A stretch of 64,000 nucleotides of DNA, from the NCBI RefSeq assembly GCF_025949695.1, contig NZ_JAPDFL010000001.1, positions 1,098,001-1,162,000 of the forward strand. Reading direction: 5' to 3'. Below the pieces are notes generated by a model that saw only the letters and a program-made list of their open reading frames with translations, was not told the origin of the DNA and made no database searches. Positions 27,115-35,600 of the stretch are shown piece after piece (the first letter of the stretch is position 1; each line of letters starts with the position of its first letter). Both the position numbers and the translations under genes were made by a program. The DNA comes from Pararhodobacter zhoushanensis (GTDB lineage Bacteria > Pseudomonadota > Alphaproteobacteria > Rhodobacterales > Rhodobacteraceae).

Positions 27115-27747
27115 ATGATACTTTTTGACCTGAGCAACTCCGAAGCTCACCCGGCATATCAAGCACTGGCGATCTCCAACGGGGATCGCCAGTTTAGTTT
27201 TCTACAGTCTGTTGTGAACGCTGCGCTGGAAGCTCAGCAGCTCTTTTTGTCGCAGGCCGTTTTGAAAGCCCTGAATTTCCACGCGATCGCCTGCCTGCAC
27301 ACCAACGCTGGAGAGTTCCGCCCCTGCAACGTCCATGTTGCCTATCCAGACCCAGCGGATAACTACAACGCGCCGGAGCACTTTCGTGTGCACGCCCTCA
27401 TGGACAACTTCATCAATTGGGTGAACTCTAACTGGAAAGAAGCCGATCCAGTCGCGCTAGCGGCGTATGTGCTCTGGCGGCTGTGTGCGATTCACCCGTT
27501 TATCAACGGCAACGGGCGGACTGCTCGAGCGGCGGCTTACTTCACGATCTGCGTCAAAGCGGGCGGTTGGCTTCCCGGCACGGAAAACATGATTACCCTA
27601 CTCAAGCGGCATGCCAACTACAACACTGCGTTGAAGCATGCCGATCAGTCTCTCGTCACTGGCAAGTTAGACATTGCTCCGCTTATCACAGTGGTCGGGG
27701 AGTGCCTCCAGCAGCAACTGAACTCCGCCGCAGCTCCAGCGTCATGA
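27115..27747 (+). CDS. Fic/Doc domain protein (putative AMP transferase)
   Basis: The 210-residue protein has the Fic core motif HPFINGNGRTAR at residues 127-138 (HPFx(D/N)GNGRxxR, complete) and a flap-like segment FRPCNVHVAYPDPADNYNAP (about 68-87). Fic proteins transfer AMP, or other phosphate-containing groups, to target hydroxyls and often act as toxins or effectors. I see no inhibitory (S/T)xxxE(G/N) helix within the protein, so it may depend on a partner, perhaps the 66-residue protein. In the element it may serve stabilisation, host takeover or phage defence. Confidence 0.88.
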   Translation: MILFDLSNSEAHPAYQALAISNGDRQFSFLQSVVNAALEAQQLFLSQAVLKALNFHAIACLHTNAGEFRPCNVHVAYPDPADNYNAPEHFRVHALMDNFINWVNSNWKEADPVALAAYVLWRLCAIHPFINGNGRTARAAAYFTICVKAGGWLPGTENMITLLKRHANYNTALKHADQSLVTGKLDIAPLITVVGECLQQQLNSAAAPAS

Positions 27748-28509
27748 GCAACCGCTGAAAGCAACCACCTTCGGGGAAAGCCATCCTCTGGTGACGTTGC
27801 TCTGACGATCGAGATGCGAGACGCGGCAACTTGCGCTCGTGTACCTTGCGTTTGTCTCAGTAGTTGTCACTTTGGGTCGGGTAGAACATCGCTTCGGCCA
27901 CTTGAAAAATGCACTGCCAGTGCATTCCCAGCTTCGCATGCGAGGAGCGCAGGGTGCCAAAATAGGGCGTCCTGCCGTTCTGGGGGCCTCTGCGCGCGCC
28001 AACGGGGTATCGCAAGCCCTTTCCCACGGTGGGGCGTCCAGCCGGGTACAGGGACAAAAAGTACCTTGGCGACATGGAGCGAGTGGCGGTGCTCGGAGAC
28101 GCCCTGTGGGCCTTACAGGAGCGGGCGTCGGGGTTTCAGCGCTATTGGGCGGCGAAACCCGAGGCCCGCTTGGCGCGCCCGTTGCCGCGCCTGCCGGGCC
28201 GAACCCTCGCCCGATTTTCCGCAGGGTTTGATTTGCGCGCCGCGCTGCATGGACTACAGCCGCGCGCTGACGGGGTTTCCGCACTCGCCGTCTTACCGGG
28301 ACATTTCGGGGGAAGAAAACTAAGGCCCGCACGCATGTCCTGCGCTATCTCGTATCGCCCAACCAGATCGGGGTATTTAGATACCCCAACCACAACCTCT
28401 TTTCACCCTCTCGCGAACCGCCCAGCCCCCACCCGAACCGGGGCGCGAATTACCCGCGTGCAAGGGTTCTCGGCGAAGGACCCAGATAGGGGGGGGCGGC
28501 GGGCGAACA
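27748..28509. other. 762-bp gap without a convincing gene; two palindromes
   Basis: Open frames on both strands here have poor composition, rich in Arg, Pro and Ala. A perfect interrupted palindrome AATGCACTG-C-CAGTGCATT (27908-27926) and TCGCATGCGA (27934-27943) lie close together. A GTG-started frame at 28029-28526 and a minus frame at 27857-28075 remain possible small genes but have no support. It may be control DNA between the Fic unit and the initiator gene. Confidence 0.5.
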
Positions 28510-29427
28510 TCAGAACTGGACCTTGAGGCGTCGGAGCTCGTCCTTCGACACTGCCCCCGAACTGATCAGGACCGCAGCAACGTCGGGGGAAATCCCGTTT
28601 GCGGGCACATGCCGCCCCTCCTTGATGGTTTTCGCCCAGAAGGCTGCCATTCCCTGCAAGCTGCGACCACGATCAGCAGTTGCGCGGTCATCCGGGAAAT
28701 CCTCCCAGCGGCGTTTCTCAAGCCAGTTGTCTGCATAGGCCAGGTACATCGCCGTGTTGCCCTTGTTCTCTGCCCTGTAACGCTCAGCCGCTCGGATCAA
28801 CCGTTCTGAAGGCGTGCCATCGCTCACAGCTTGGGCAAACAGTTTCTCAGCCCTGTTCCGATCTCGCGGTCTGGGATGCGCCTTCCAAAACTTTTCGAAG
28901 TGTTCGCGAATGTGTGCGGAGCCTGCTCCGCCAACACAAGGTTCCATTACAGGTTCCTTTACAAGGTTAGTGTCGGGTTTTCCGACACGGCTTTCCGGGT
29001 TTTTCCGACACGGCTCTGCCGGAATTTCCGACACGGCTTTTTGGGTTTTGGGCGTGGTCGTCGTGGCAGGTTTCGAGGCGGTTCCGGCCTTGGGACCGCC
29101 GACAGGCGCGGGCCGAACAGGAGAGGCGGCACCTTCATCCGGATCGCCAAAGTCATCTTCGAAGGCCAGCTTGTAGCGCGTCGGTCGCTGGCGCTTTGTG
29201 CGCGGGTCGATCGAGCGGAAACGCCGGATCAGCCCGCGCTCTTCCAAGAGTGCAAGCTGGACGTTCACCGTGTCCCTGTTCAATTCGCAGGTGCTGGCGA
29301 GGAATGCTTGGGTCGGAAAGCAGCCGTGGGCGGGGTTGTGGCAGTCGGCCAGTGTCAGCAGCACCAGCTTTGCCGAAGGTTTAAGACCGCGTTGTCCAAA
29401 GGCCCAACTGGTGGCGACGTGGCTCAT
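28510..29427 (-). CDS. HTH replication-initiator-like protein of the element
   Basis: The protein is 305 residues from ATG 29427. The N-terminal winged-helix domain (MSHVATSWAFGQRGLKPSAK through CFPTQAFLASTCELNRDTVN, HTH_36-like) is followed by a low-complexity linker (about 95-155, rich in Pro, Thr and Lys). A C-terminal helical domain has EHFEKFWKAHPRPRDRNRAE and MYLAYADNWLEKRRWEDFPD, as in phage replication proteins that recruit or load helicase. The linker DNA contains three 23-bp iterons in three different frames (28978-29046), as in lambda O-type initiators whose origin lies within the gene. It lies next to the integrase-distal attachment site. Confidence 0.75.
   Translation of the reverse strand: MSHVATSWAFGQRGLKPSAKLVLLTLADCHNPAHGCFPTQAFLASTCELNRDTVNVQLALLEERGLIRRFRSIDPRTKRQRPTRYKLAFEDDFGDPDEGAASPVRPAPVGGPKAGTASKPATTTTPKTQKAVSEIPAEPCRKNPESRVGKPDTNLVKEPVMEPCVGGAGSAHIREHFEKFWKAHPRPRDRNRAEKLFAQAVSDGTPSERLIRAAERYRAENKGNTAMYLAYADNWLEKRRWEDFPDDRATADRGRSLQGMAAFWAKTIKEGRHVPANGISPDVAAVLISSGAVSKDELRRLKVQF
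28970..29046. other. candidate replication origin: three 23-bp iterons inside the initiator gene
   Basis: CCGACACGGCT occurs at 28982, 29005 and 29028, each within a 23-bp unit (TTTTCCGACACGGCTTTCCG and variants). An inverted partial copy GTGTCGG lies at 28970-28976. Since 23 is not a multiple of three, the copies are read in three frames (AVSEI, PCRKN, SRVGK), so conservation is at DNA level. Directly beside them at 28938-28970 are A/T-richer repeats AGGTTCC(A/T)TTAC, a possible unwinding element. Confidence 0.65.
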
Positions 29428-29537
29428 GCTACACCCCGCAGGGCCTTGTGCGCGCCGACGCAAGCACGCATTGCCGCGCGCAATTGGTTTACGCGCGGGT
29501 CGTAACCCGTTGATACTTGGCCGTGAACAAACAGGGG

Positions 29538-29547
29538 GCGTTTACAG
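29538..29547 (+). repeat. candidate arm-type integrase site (right end)
   Basis: GCGTTTACAG, identical to the two copies near the integrase (20909-20918, 20921-20930), lies 28 bp inside the right attachment repeat in the same orientation. Confidence 0.45.
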
Positions 29548-29575
29548 GTCAGCCCTTTGAATTCAGTAGGGAAAG

Positions 29576-29631
29576 CCGGATTGCAAATCCGTGAAGACCG
29601 GTTCGATTCCGGTACCCACCTCCAAGACTTT
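29576..29631 (+). repeat. attachment-site repeat, distal end (tRNA-Cys 3' fragment)
   Basis: A perfect 56-bp copy of 20814-20869. It lacks the acceptor 5' strand and D arm, so it is not a functional tRNA. It marks the right end of the element. Chromosomal sequence resumes after 29631, and 29632-29830 holds no gene. Confidence 0.95.
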
Positions 29632-29830
29632 CCCGACAGATACGTTTGCCCTTGTTCGCACGCTGCCGCTTTGGCCGTGCGAGGGTCTCTGTGTCGGGTA
29701 GGCGCCGGCAGGTCTCTGGCTTTGGCGGGCGTGCTTCGGGTTGGTGGACCGTCACGCCTCATGCCTCACGCCGCTCTGCCCGCAGTGATCGTCAGCGACA
29801 GGACCGACGGATTCAGGCGGTTCGTCCGGG

Positions 29831-31702
29831 CTACCAGAACAAATGCACCACGGTGCCGCTGCCCGAAGACCGGACGTCCAGCTGTATCCCGATGTCCGCC
29901 GCCCGCTGCCGCATGCCTCGCAGGCCGAGGCCGCTGTCGGATGGCAGGGCCTCAGAGGCCTTGCTGGTGTCAAAGCCGCAGCCATTGTCGGTGATGCGGA
30001 TCGCCCGGTCTTCTGACTGGACAGTGATCACCGTGGCCGACGAATGTTTCACCGCATTGCTGATGGCTTCCTGCACGATGCGCATCAGCGCCAGCACGTC
30101 AGAGGGGGTCTGGTTGTCCAGACGGGTCGTCGCGTCGACCTGCCACGCGAACTGCGCCTTGTGGCGATGCAGCAGGGGCTCCAGCCGGTTTCGGATCATG
30201 CCGAGCATGACCGGAATGTCGTCCTCGAGGTGGAGGCTGTCGATCATCAGACCCATATCACGCAGCGCATCTTCGATTGCGTTCTGCAAGACCGGGTCCT
30301 GATGGCCTGAATTCTCCATGTAGGCGAGCGTGTTGACCAGCTGACCGCCGATGCCGTCGTGCAGATCCAGCATGATGCGTTGCCGCTCCTGCGTGATCAG
30401 CCGACGCTGGGATTGTTGTGCCAAGGCCGCATAGGTGGCTTCCAGCTCGGCCGATTTCTGTTCGACCTGTTCGGCGAGCGAGGCGTGCAGCCTGTCACGC
30501 TGGCGCCGCAACTCATCAAACCGTTGCAGAAGTGACCAGCTCAAGCCGATGATGAGGATCGTCATCGCCTGCGGACCAAGCGGTGCCAGCACGGTGCCCG
30601 GCGGCCAGAAGGCGTCGATCCAGACCGTGGCGGCCAGCGCCGACGCAAGGCTGAACATGAAGAACAGGGTCATATGCGGCTGCTTGCCGCCCCGCCGTGG
30701 CAAGGACAGCAGCCAGCCGAGGGTCAAGAGCGCCAGCACGGCAACGCCTGCAAAGAAGATCGCGCCGGGCGCAAAACCCAGCATCGGCCGGTTCACGATC
30801 AGGACCAGTGTGTTGAGCACGATCACCCCGTGCATCAGCCTGAGATACATCCGTGACGGGTCGCCGAAGAACCCCAGCAAGAAGCGAAAGATGAAATAGA
30901 CCATCGCCTGGATCGAGAAACACCACACGGCGACCCAGAGGGGATGCTGCGGCGCAAGGTTCGGAAAGGCCCATTCCGACCCGAAGACAAGCGCGGCCCC
31001 CATCGTCAGGGCCAGCCAGCCGAAGCCCAGCGAACGCGGGGACATCCGCCACAGCGCCAGCGAAGCCAGGACCTGGATCAGTGTCGTCGCCCAGTTCATC
31101 CGGATGGTCCCCGGTCCGGTGGCGAACTGCTCAAGCCATTCTGCCTGAAGCACGGCGGCATTGCCGACGTAAAAGGGATAGAGCGCCAGCCTTCCCTCGT
31201 TCGCCCGCCGCAGTGCGATCTCGATCGTGGTGTCGCCGTCGCGCAGGACTGGTGCGGGCAGACCGATAAAAGTCGGCTTGTTCCAGTCATGCCAAAGCGG
31301 CTCGCTTGCGTCGCGCGTGGGGGTCAGGACGGTGCCGTTGACCGTAACCTGCAGGCTGTCGGATGCCCGCGGGATCAAAAGGGCCTGCAGATGCGTCCGG
31401 TCATCGACCGTCAGGTTTATGCGATAGGTCGCGACGGTGTCGGAATCGGCGGAAATTGGATCGGGAAGCGTGGACCTGCGGGTGACCGCGCAGGCACCGT
31501 CCTGCGCCTCCGACTGCCGCAGGCAGAGCTCGGCTGCGTCAATACGCTGCGTGCCCGCGACCTCGGGGTAACGTTCCATGGGTAAAATCTGCAGGGCCAG
31601 TACCAGCACGACGATCCACAGCGCGACGCCCACATGGATCAACAGACGTTGCGCCACAAAGCGCAGGCGTCTGGCGGGCAGGGTGCCCGCTTGGCCCGCC
31701 AC
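29831..31702 (-). CDS. membrane sensor histidine kinase (NarX/DesK type)
   Basis: The 623-residue protein has TM1 at about 20-40, a periplasmic sensor domain at about 41-200 with ligand-binding beta-sandwich character, and about seven membrane helices at 203-393. A coiled coil follows (about 395-440), then a HisKA_3 domain with phospho-acceptor His448 in IMLDLHDGIGGQL and an HATPase domain with EAISNAVKHSS, TDNGCGF and GLGLRGMRQRA. It starts with GTG 2 nt after the response regulator stop, so the two form one operon. It would phosphorylate the adjacent regulator; the signal is unknown, but the layout recalls 7TM-DISM carbohydrate sensors. Confidence 0.9.
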   Translation of the reverse strand: MAGQAGTLPARRLRFVAQRLLIHVGVALWIVVLVLALQILPMERYPEVAGTQRIDAAELCLRQSEAQDGACAVTRRSTLPDPISADSDTVATYRINLTVDDRTHLQALLIPRASDSLQVTVNGTVLTPTRDASEPLWHDWNKPTFIGLPAPVLRDGDTTIEIALRRANEGRLALYPFYVGNAAVLQAEWLEQFATGPGTIRMNWATTLIQVLASLALWRMSPRSLGFGWLALTMGAALVFGSEWAFPNLAPQHPLWVAVWCFSIQAMVYFIFRFLLGFFGDPSRMYLRLMHGVIVLNTLVLIVNRPMLGFAPGAIFFAGVAVLALLTLGWLLSLPRRGGKQPHMTLFFMFSLASALAATVWIDAFWPPGTVLAPLGPQAMTILIIGLSWSLLQRFDELRRQRDRLHASLAEQVEQKSAELEATYAALAQQSQRRLITQERQRIMLDLHDGIGGQLVNTLAYMENSGHQDPVLQNAIEDALRDMGLMIDSLHLEDDIPVMLGMIRNRLEPLLHRHKAQFAWQVDATTRLDNQTPSDVLALMRIVQEAISNAVKHSSATVITVQSEDRAIRITDNGCGFDTSKASEALPSDSGLGLRGMRQRAADIGIQLDVRSSGSGTVVHLFW

Positions 31703-31704
31703 GG

Positions 31705-32418
31705 TCAGAACAGCCCGAGACGGTTTGCAACCGCGACGGCCTCGGTGTTCGAGCTGACCTCAAGCTTGCGATACACGTTGTTCACATGCGAGCCGACCGT
31801 GCCGAGGGTGATCTGCAGTTTATCCGCCACCTCCTGCCGCTTGAAACCCATCGCGATCAGCTTGAGGATATCGTGCTCGCGCGTGGTCAGGCTGATGACC
31901 GGTGCGGGCTCGTCGGGCGCGGCTTCCGGGTTCTGCTGGGGGACGAATTTCAGAAGAAACCGTGCGATCTGCGGACTGATCGGGCTTCCGCCCTCGAGCA
32001 CGGTGTGCAGCTTCTGGCTGATTTCTTCGAGCCGGTCATTCTTGAGGATATAGCCTTTGGCCCCCGCTCGGATTGCCTCGAATACCCGCCCTTCGTCGCC
32101 AAAGACCGTCACCACCAGACTGTCGCAATCCCAGTCGGCAGCCTCGGCGGCGCGAATGACGTCAACGCCGGAACCGTCGGGCAGACCCAGATCGACCAGA
32201 ACCGCGCGCGGGCGATGGCGGGCAAGATCGCGCAGCCCCTGTGCGCGCGTATGGGCGATGCTGCAGATCCGGAAACCCTGATCGCCGAGGACCGCGCGTT
32301 CCAGACGTTTGGCGATTTCCAGGCGGTCTTCAACGATCAGCACATCAACTGTCGGTTTGACGGCCCGATGCGCAGGATCCGGGCCTTTCTCCGGGCAGTC
32401 GACATCACTCATAGACAC
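31705..32418 (-). CDS. NarL/FixJ-type response regulator
   Basis: The 237-residue protein has a receiver domain (VDVLIVEDRLEIAKRL; phospho-acceptor Asp76 in AVLVDLGLPDGSG; Lys in AKGYILKNDR) and a C-terminal LuxR HTH (LTTREHDILKLIAMGFKRQE through TVGSHVNNVYRKLEV). The GTG at 32418 has AAGG 12-13 nt upstream; an ATG two codons later is the alternative. It is transcribed away from the giant repeat protein gene, with a 248-bp shared intergenic region, so control of that gene is likely but inferred. Confidence 0.92.
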   Translation of the reverse strand: MSMSDVDCPEKGPDPAHRAVKPTVDVLIVEDRLEIAKRLERAVLGDQGFRICSIAHTRAQGLRDLARHRPRAVLVDLGLPDGSGVDVIRAAEAADWDCDSLVVTVFGDEGRVFEAIRAGAKGYILKNDRLEEISQKLHTVLEGGSPISPQIARFLLKFVPQQNPEAAPDEPAPVISLTTREHDILKLIAMGFKRQEVADKLQITLGTVGSHVNNVYRKLEVSSNTEAVAVANRLGLF

Positions 32419-32666
32419 TTTTCATTCACCTTGGCCGCGCCAGCGCGCCGTCAATTATCAAGCTTTTTTGCTGTGGCTTTTGAATAACACAGATTAATTG
32501 AGTCGGGCCAGACTCTGGTTTTCTCAGGAAACTCTATGGATCCGTAGATGGGCAGCTGTCCTGACCTGCGGTAAATCCCGGCAGGAAATCGCCACCCGTG
32601 CGCAGTTTTCACCGATCCCGTACTGCGGGACGGCGGAGCATGGCACAAAGCCGTCAGGACCGTATC

Positions 32667-35600
32667 ATGTACCGTTTCGCCGACCGTCTTATGTCGGGCA
32701 TTTTCAACGCCCTCTGCAGATTTCTTGCTATGGTGGCGCTGGTCGTGTCTGGGGCAACGGCGGCAGTTGCAGGCCAAAGCAACGGGTCGATCATCCTGAC
32801 CCATGTTGTGGATGGACAATGTCTGGCCGGGCCTTACGCCAATGCCACTGTGGCAGATGTTAGGGTGAATTGGTCCGCAACAACCAGCGGTCCGGGAGAG
32901 GCCACGTCCATAAACAGTTGGGAGACTACCAGCCCGAGCTGGACGCTTCGTGCAACCAGCGTGACTCCGGGCGGCTCGACCTTGACAGGCGGCGTTAGCA
33001 ACTACGAGTTTGGGCAGGCCAATTTGATTGGCACGAATGCCTGGTTTGCCATGTACGGGTCTTTCACCGATGCAGGCATGGGACGTTCCAGCAACGTTTC
33101 TCCGCTCAGCCCACCGGATATCGCTTCCGGTTTTGGCGCCTTTTACGTCCCGGTTTCAATCAACATGGCCGCCGACCCCGATTGCGTGCCGGCACCGGCT
33201 CAGATCGAGATCCTTGGCACCGACAGTTCCGTCATCGCCAATGGTGAAACTACCACAAGCACGATTGATGGCACCGATTTCGGCGACGTTGCAACGGAAG
33301 GGGCGTCGGTAACCCGCACGTTCCAGATTCGCAACGCCGGCGCAATGAACCTCAACATCAACTCTGTCGGCGTCACCGGCCCGTTCTTTGTCGGCATCTC
33401 CTCGGCCACTGCCGCCCCGGGCCTCACGGATTTCACCATCCGCTTCGACCCAAGCAGCGCCGGTGCCGCCTCTGGAACCGTGACATTCCAAACCGACGCC
33501 GGCACCGACCCGTCCTATACCTTTGCGGTCAGCGGCACCGGTATCGTCCCCAGCGAGCCCGAGCTTGCCGTCTATGGTTTGTCGGGCGGCGTCACGGTCC
33601 TGATCCCGGACGGGTCACCATCGGCAAGCAGTGCCTTGGGCACAGTTTACGATCAGCAGGATCACACGACCGGATCTGAGAACCGCACCTTCAGGCTGTT
33701 CAACAGCGGCACTGACACGCTGAACATATCCTCGGTCACCGTCACATCCGGATCGGGTTTCTCGGTTCTGAATTTTCCGTCTTCCGTTGGTGTCGGCGGC
33801 ATCGCGACCACTGGCATCCGGTTCGATCCGCCCAGCATCGGCGTGTTCAGCGCCATTGTGACCGTGGTAAGCGATGATCCCGACAGCCCCTATACCTTTG
33901 CCGTCGGAGGAGAGGGCGTCGATACGTCGCCGCCCACCGCGACGCTGAGCGCGCTGCAGAGCCCGGCTGGCAACGGAGTCTATACCTCGCAGGTGACCTT
34001 CTCCGAGCCGGTTACGGGTTTCACGGCCACCGACCTGACGCTGCTCAACGCCACCGCGACGGTGACGGCGGTGTCGACAACCGTCTACGGCGTCGTTCTG
34101 ACGGCGGTGGCGGCCGGTACGGTCAGCTACGCCATCCCTGCCGCCGCTGCCCAGGACGGTGCCAGCTTTGGCAATGTGGCGGCCGGTCCTGTCACGGCCA
34201 CCTTCGCCGGCGTGCCCGGAATCGAGATCCGCGGCAACGGCCAGTTGATCGCGCCCGGCGCCACGACGCCCGTGACCGCGAACGGCACCGATCTGGGCGC
34301 GATCGAGTCCCCCGGAAGCGCGACGCAGGATTTCGTCGTCACCAACCCTGGAACGCGCACGCTTACGATCTCGGGGATCGAAGATGGCAGCAGCTATTAT
34401 TCCGTCTCACCCCAAACCTTCACCGTCGCGCCCGGAGCCAGTGAAACCTTCACCGTGACCTATGAGCCTGTCCTGCTCGGAACGCATACCAGCGTGATTC
34501 AGGTCGCGTCCGACGCACCGGCCCAAAGCACCTACTATTTCTACATGCGCGCAAGAAGCGTCGACACCACCGCCCCCACCGCTGGGTTTTCGCCGCTGGT
34601 CGGGCCGGATAGCGGCGTGTTCACCACCACCCTCACCTTCAGCGAGCCGGTCATAGGCTTCAGCCTGTCGGATCTTACCCTGGTCAATGCTACGGCCACG
34701 ATGACCGGCACCGATGCCGTCTACGAGATCACCCTGACGCCCCAAGCCGACGGCACCGTCAGCGTCGCGCTGCCCGCAGCGGTCGCCAAGGATGCTGCCG
34801 GCAATGACAACACCGCCGCCGCCAGCGTCAGCGCAGACTATGACGCCACCGCCCCCTCGGTCACCATCACCGGCGTCCCGGCGCTGACCAGCGCGCCGTT
34901 CACCGCGACCTTTACCTTCAGCGAGGCGGTTACCGGCTTCGCGGCGGGCGATATCACGGTTACCAACGCGGCGGTCTCGGGTTTCTCGGCGAGCAGCAGC
35001 ACGGTCTATACCGCGCTGATCACGCCGACAGCGGATGGCCCGGTGACCCTGGACGTCGCGGCGGCTGTGGCCGAGGACGCGGGCGGCAACGGCAACACGG
35101 CTGCGGTGCAGGCGGTCTCGGAGTACGACGCGACGGCCCCTTCGGTCACCATCACCGGCGTGCCGACCCTGTCGAGCGCGCCGTTCACCGCGACGTTCAC
35201 CTTCAGCGAGGCGGTCACCGGCTTCGCGGCGGGCGATATCACGGTTACCAACGCGGCGGTCTCGGGCTTTGCAGCCAGCAGCAGCACGGTCTACACCGCG
35301 CTGATCACGCCGACGGCGGACGGCCCGGTGACGCTGGACGTCGCGGCAGCTGTGGCCGAGGACGCGGGGGGTAATGGCAACACGGCGGCAACCCAAGCCA
35401 GCAGCCAATACGACGCCACCGCCCCCTCGATCACCATCACCGGCGTGCCGACCCTGTCGAGCGCGCCGTTCACCGCGACCTTTACCTTTAGCGAGGCGGT
35501 TACCGGCTTCGCGGCGGGCGATATCGTGGTTAGCAACGCGTCGGTCTCGGGCTTCGCGGCGAGCAGCAGCACGGTCTATACCGCGCTGATCACGCCGACG

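Larger units (their letters stand above)
20814..29631. mobile_element. 8.8-kb integrated element in tRNA-Cys (capsid-bearing satellite or reduced prophage)
   Basis: It is bounded by perfect 56-bp direct repeats (20814-20869 and 29576-29631) that contain the 3' part of tRNA-Cys. Gene content in order: tyrosine integrase, excisionase-like protein, major capsid protein, ClpP-like head protease, two unknown genes, two Tat-leader proteins, a 62-residue protein, an RHH regulator, a 66-residue protein plus Fic protein, and an initiator-like HTH protein with intragenic iterons. Base composition is visibly less G+C-rich than the flanks from about 24.6 to 27.8 kb. No portal, terminase, tail or lysis gene is recognisable. 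The boundaries are very well supported; the satellite interpretation is inference. Confidence 0.9.

Noticed and set aside
27742..28332. A 196-codon minus-strand open frame, and overlapping plus frames at 27839-28231 and 28029-28526
   Set aside because: Composition is Arg/Pro/Ala-rich, they overlap each other on both strands, they lack convincing ribosome sites and no domain is recognisable. A small gene here cannot be fully excluded.
29576..29631. A second tRNA-Cys gene
   Set aside because: Only the 3' part from the anticodon stem onward is present; it is the duplicated attachment site.
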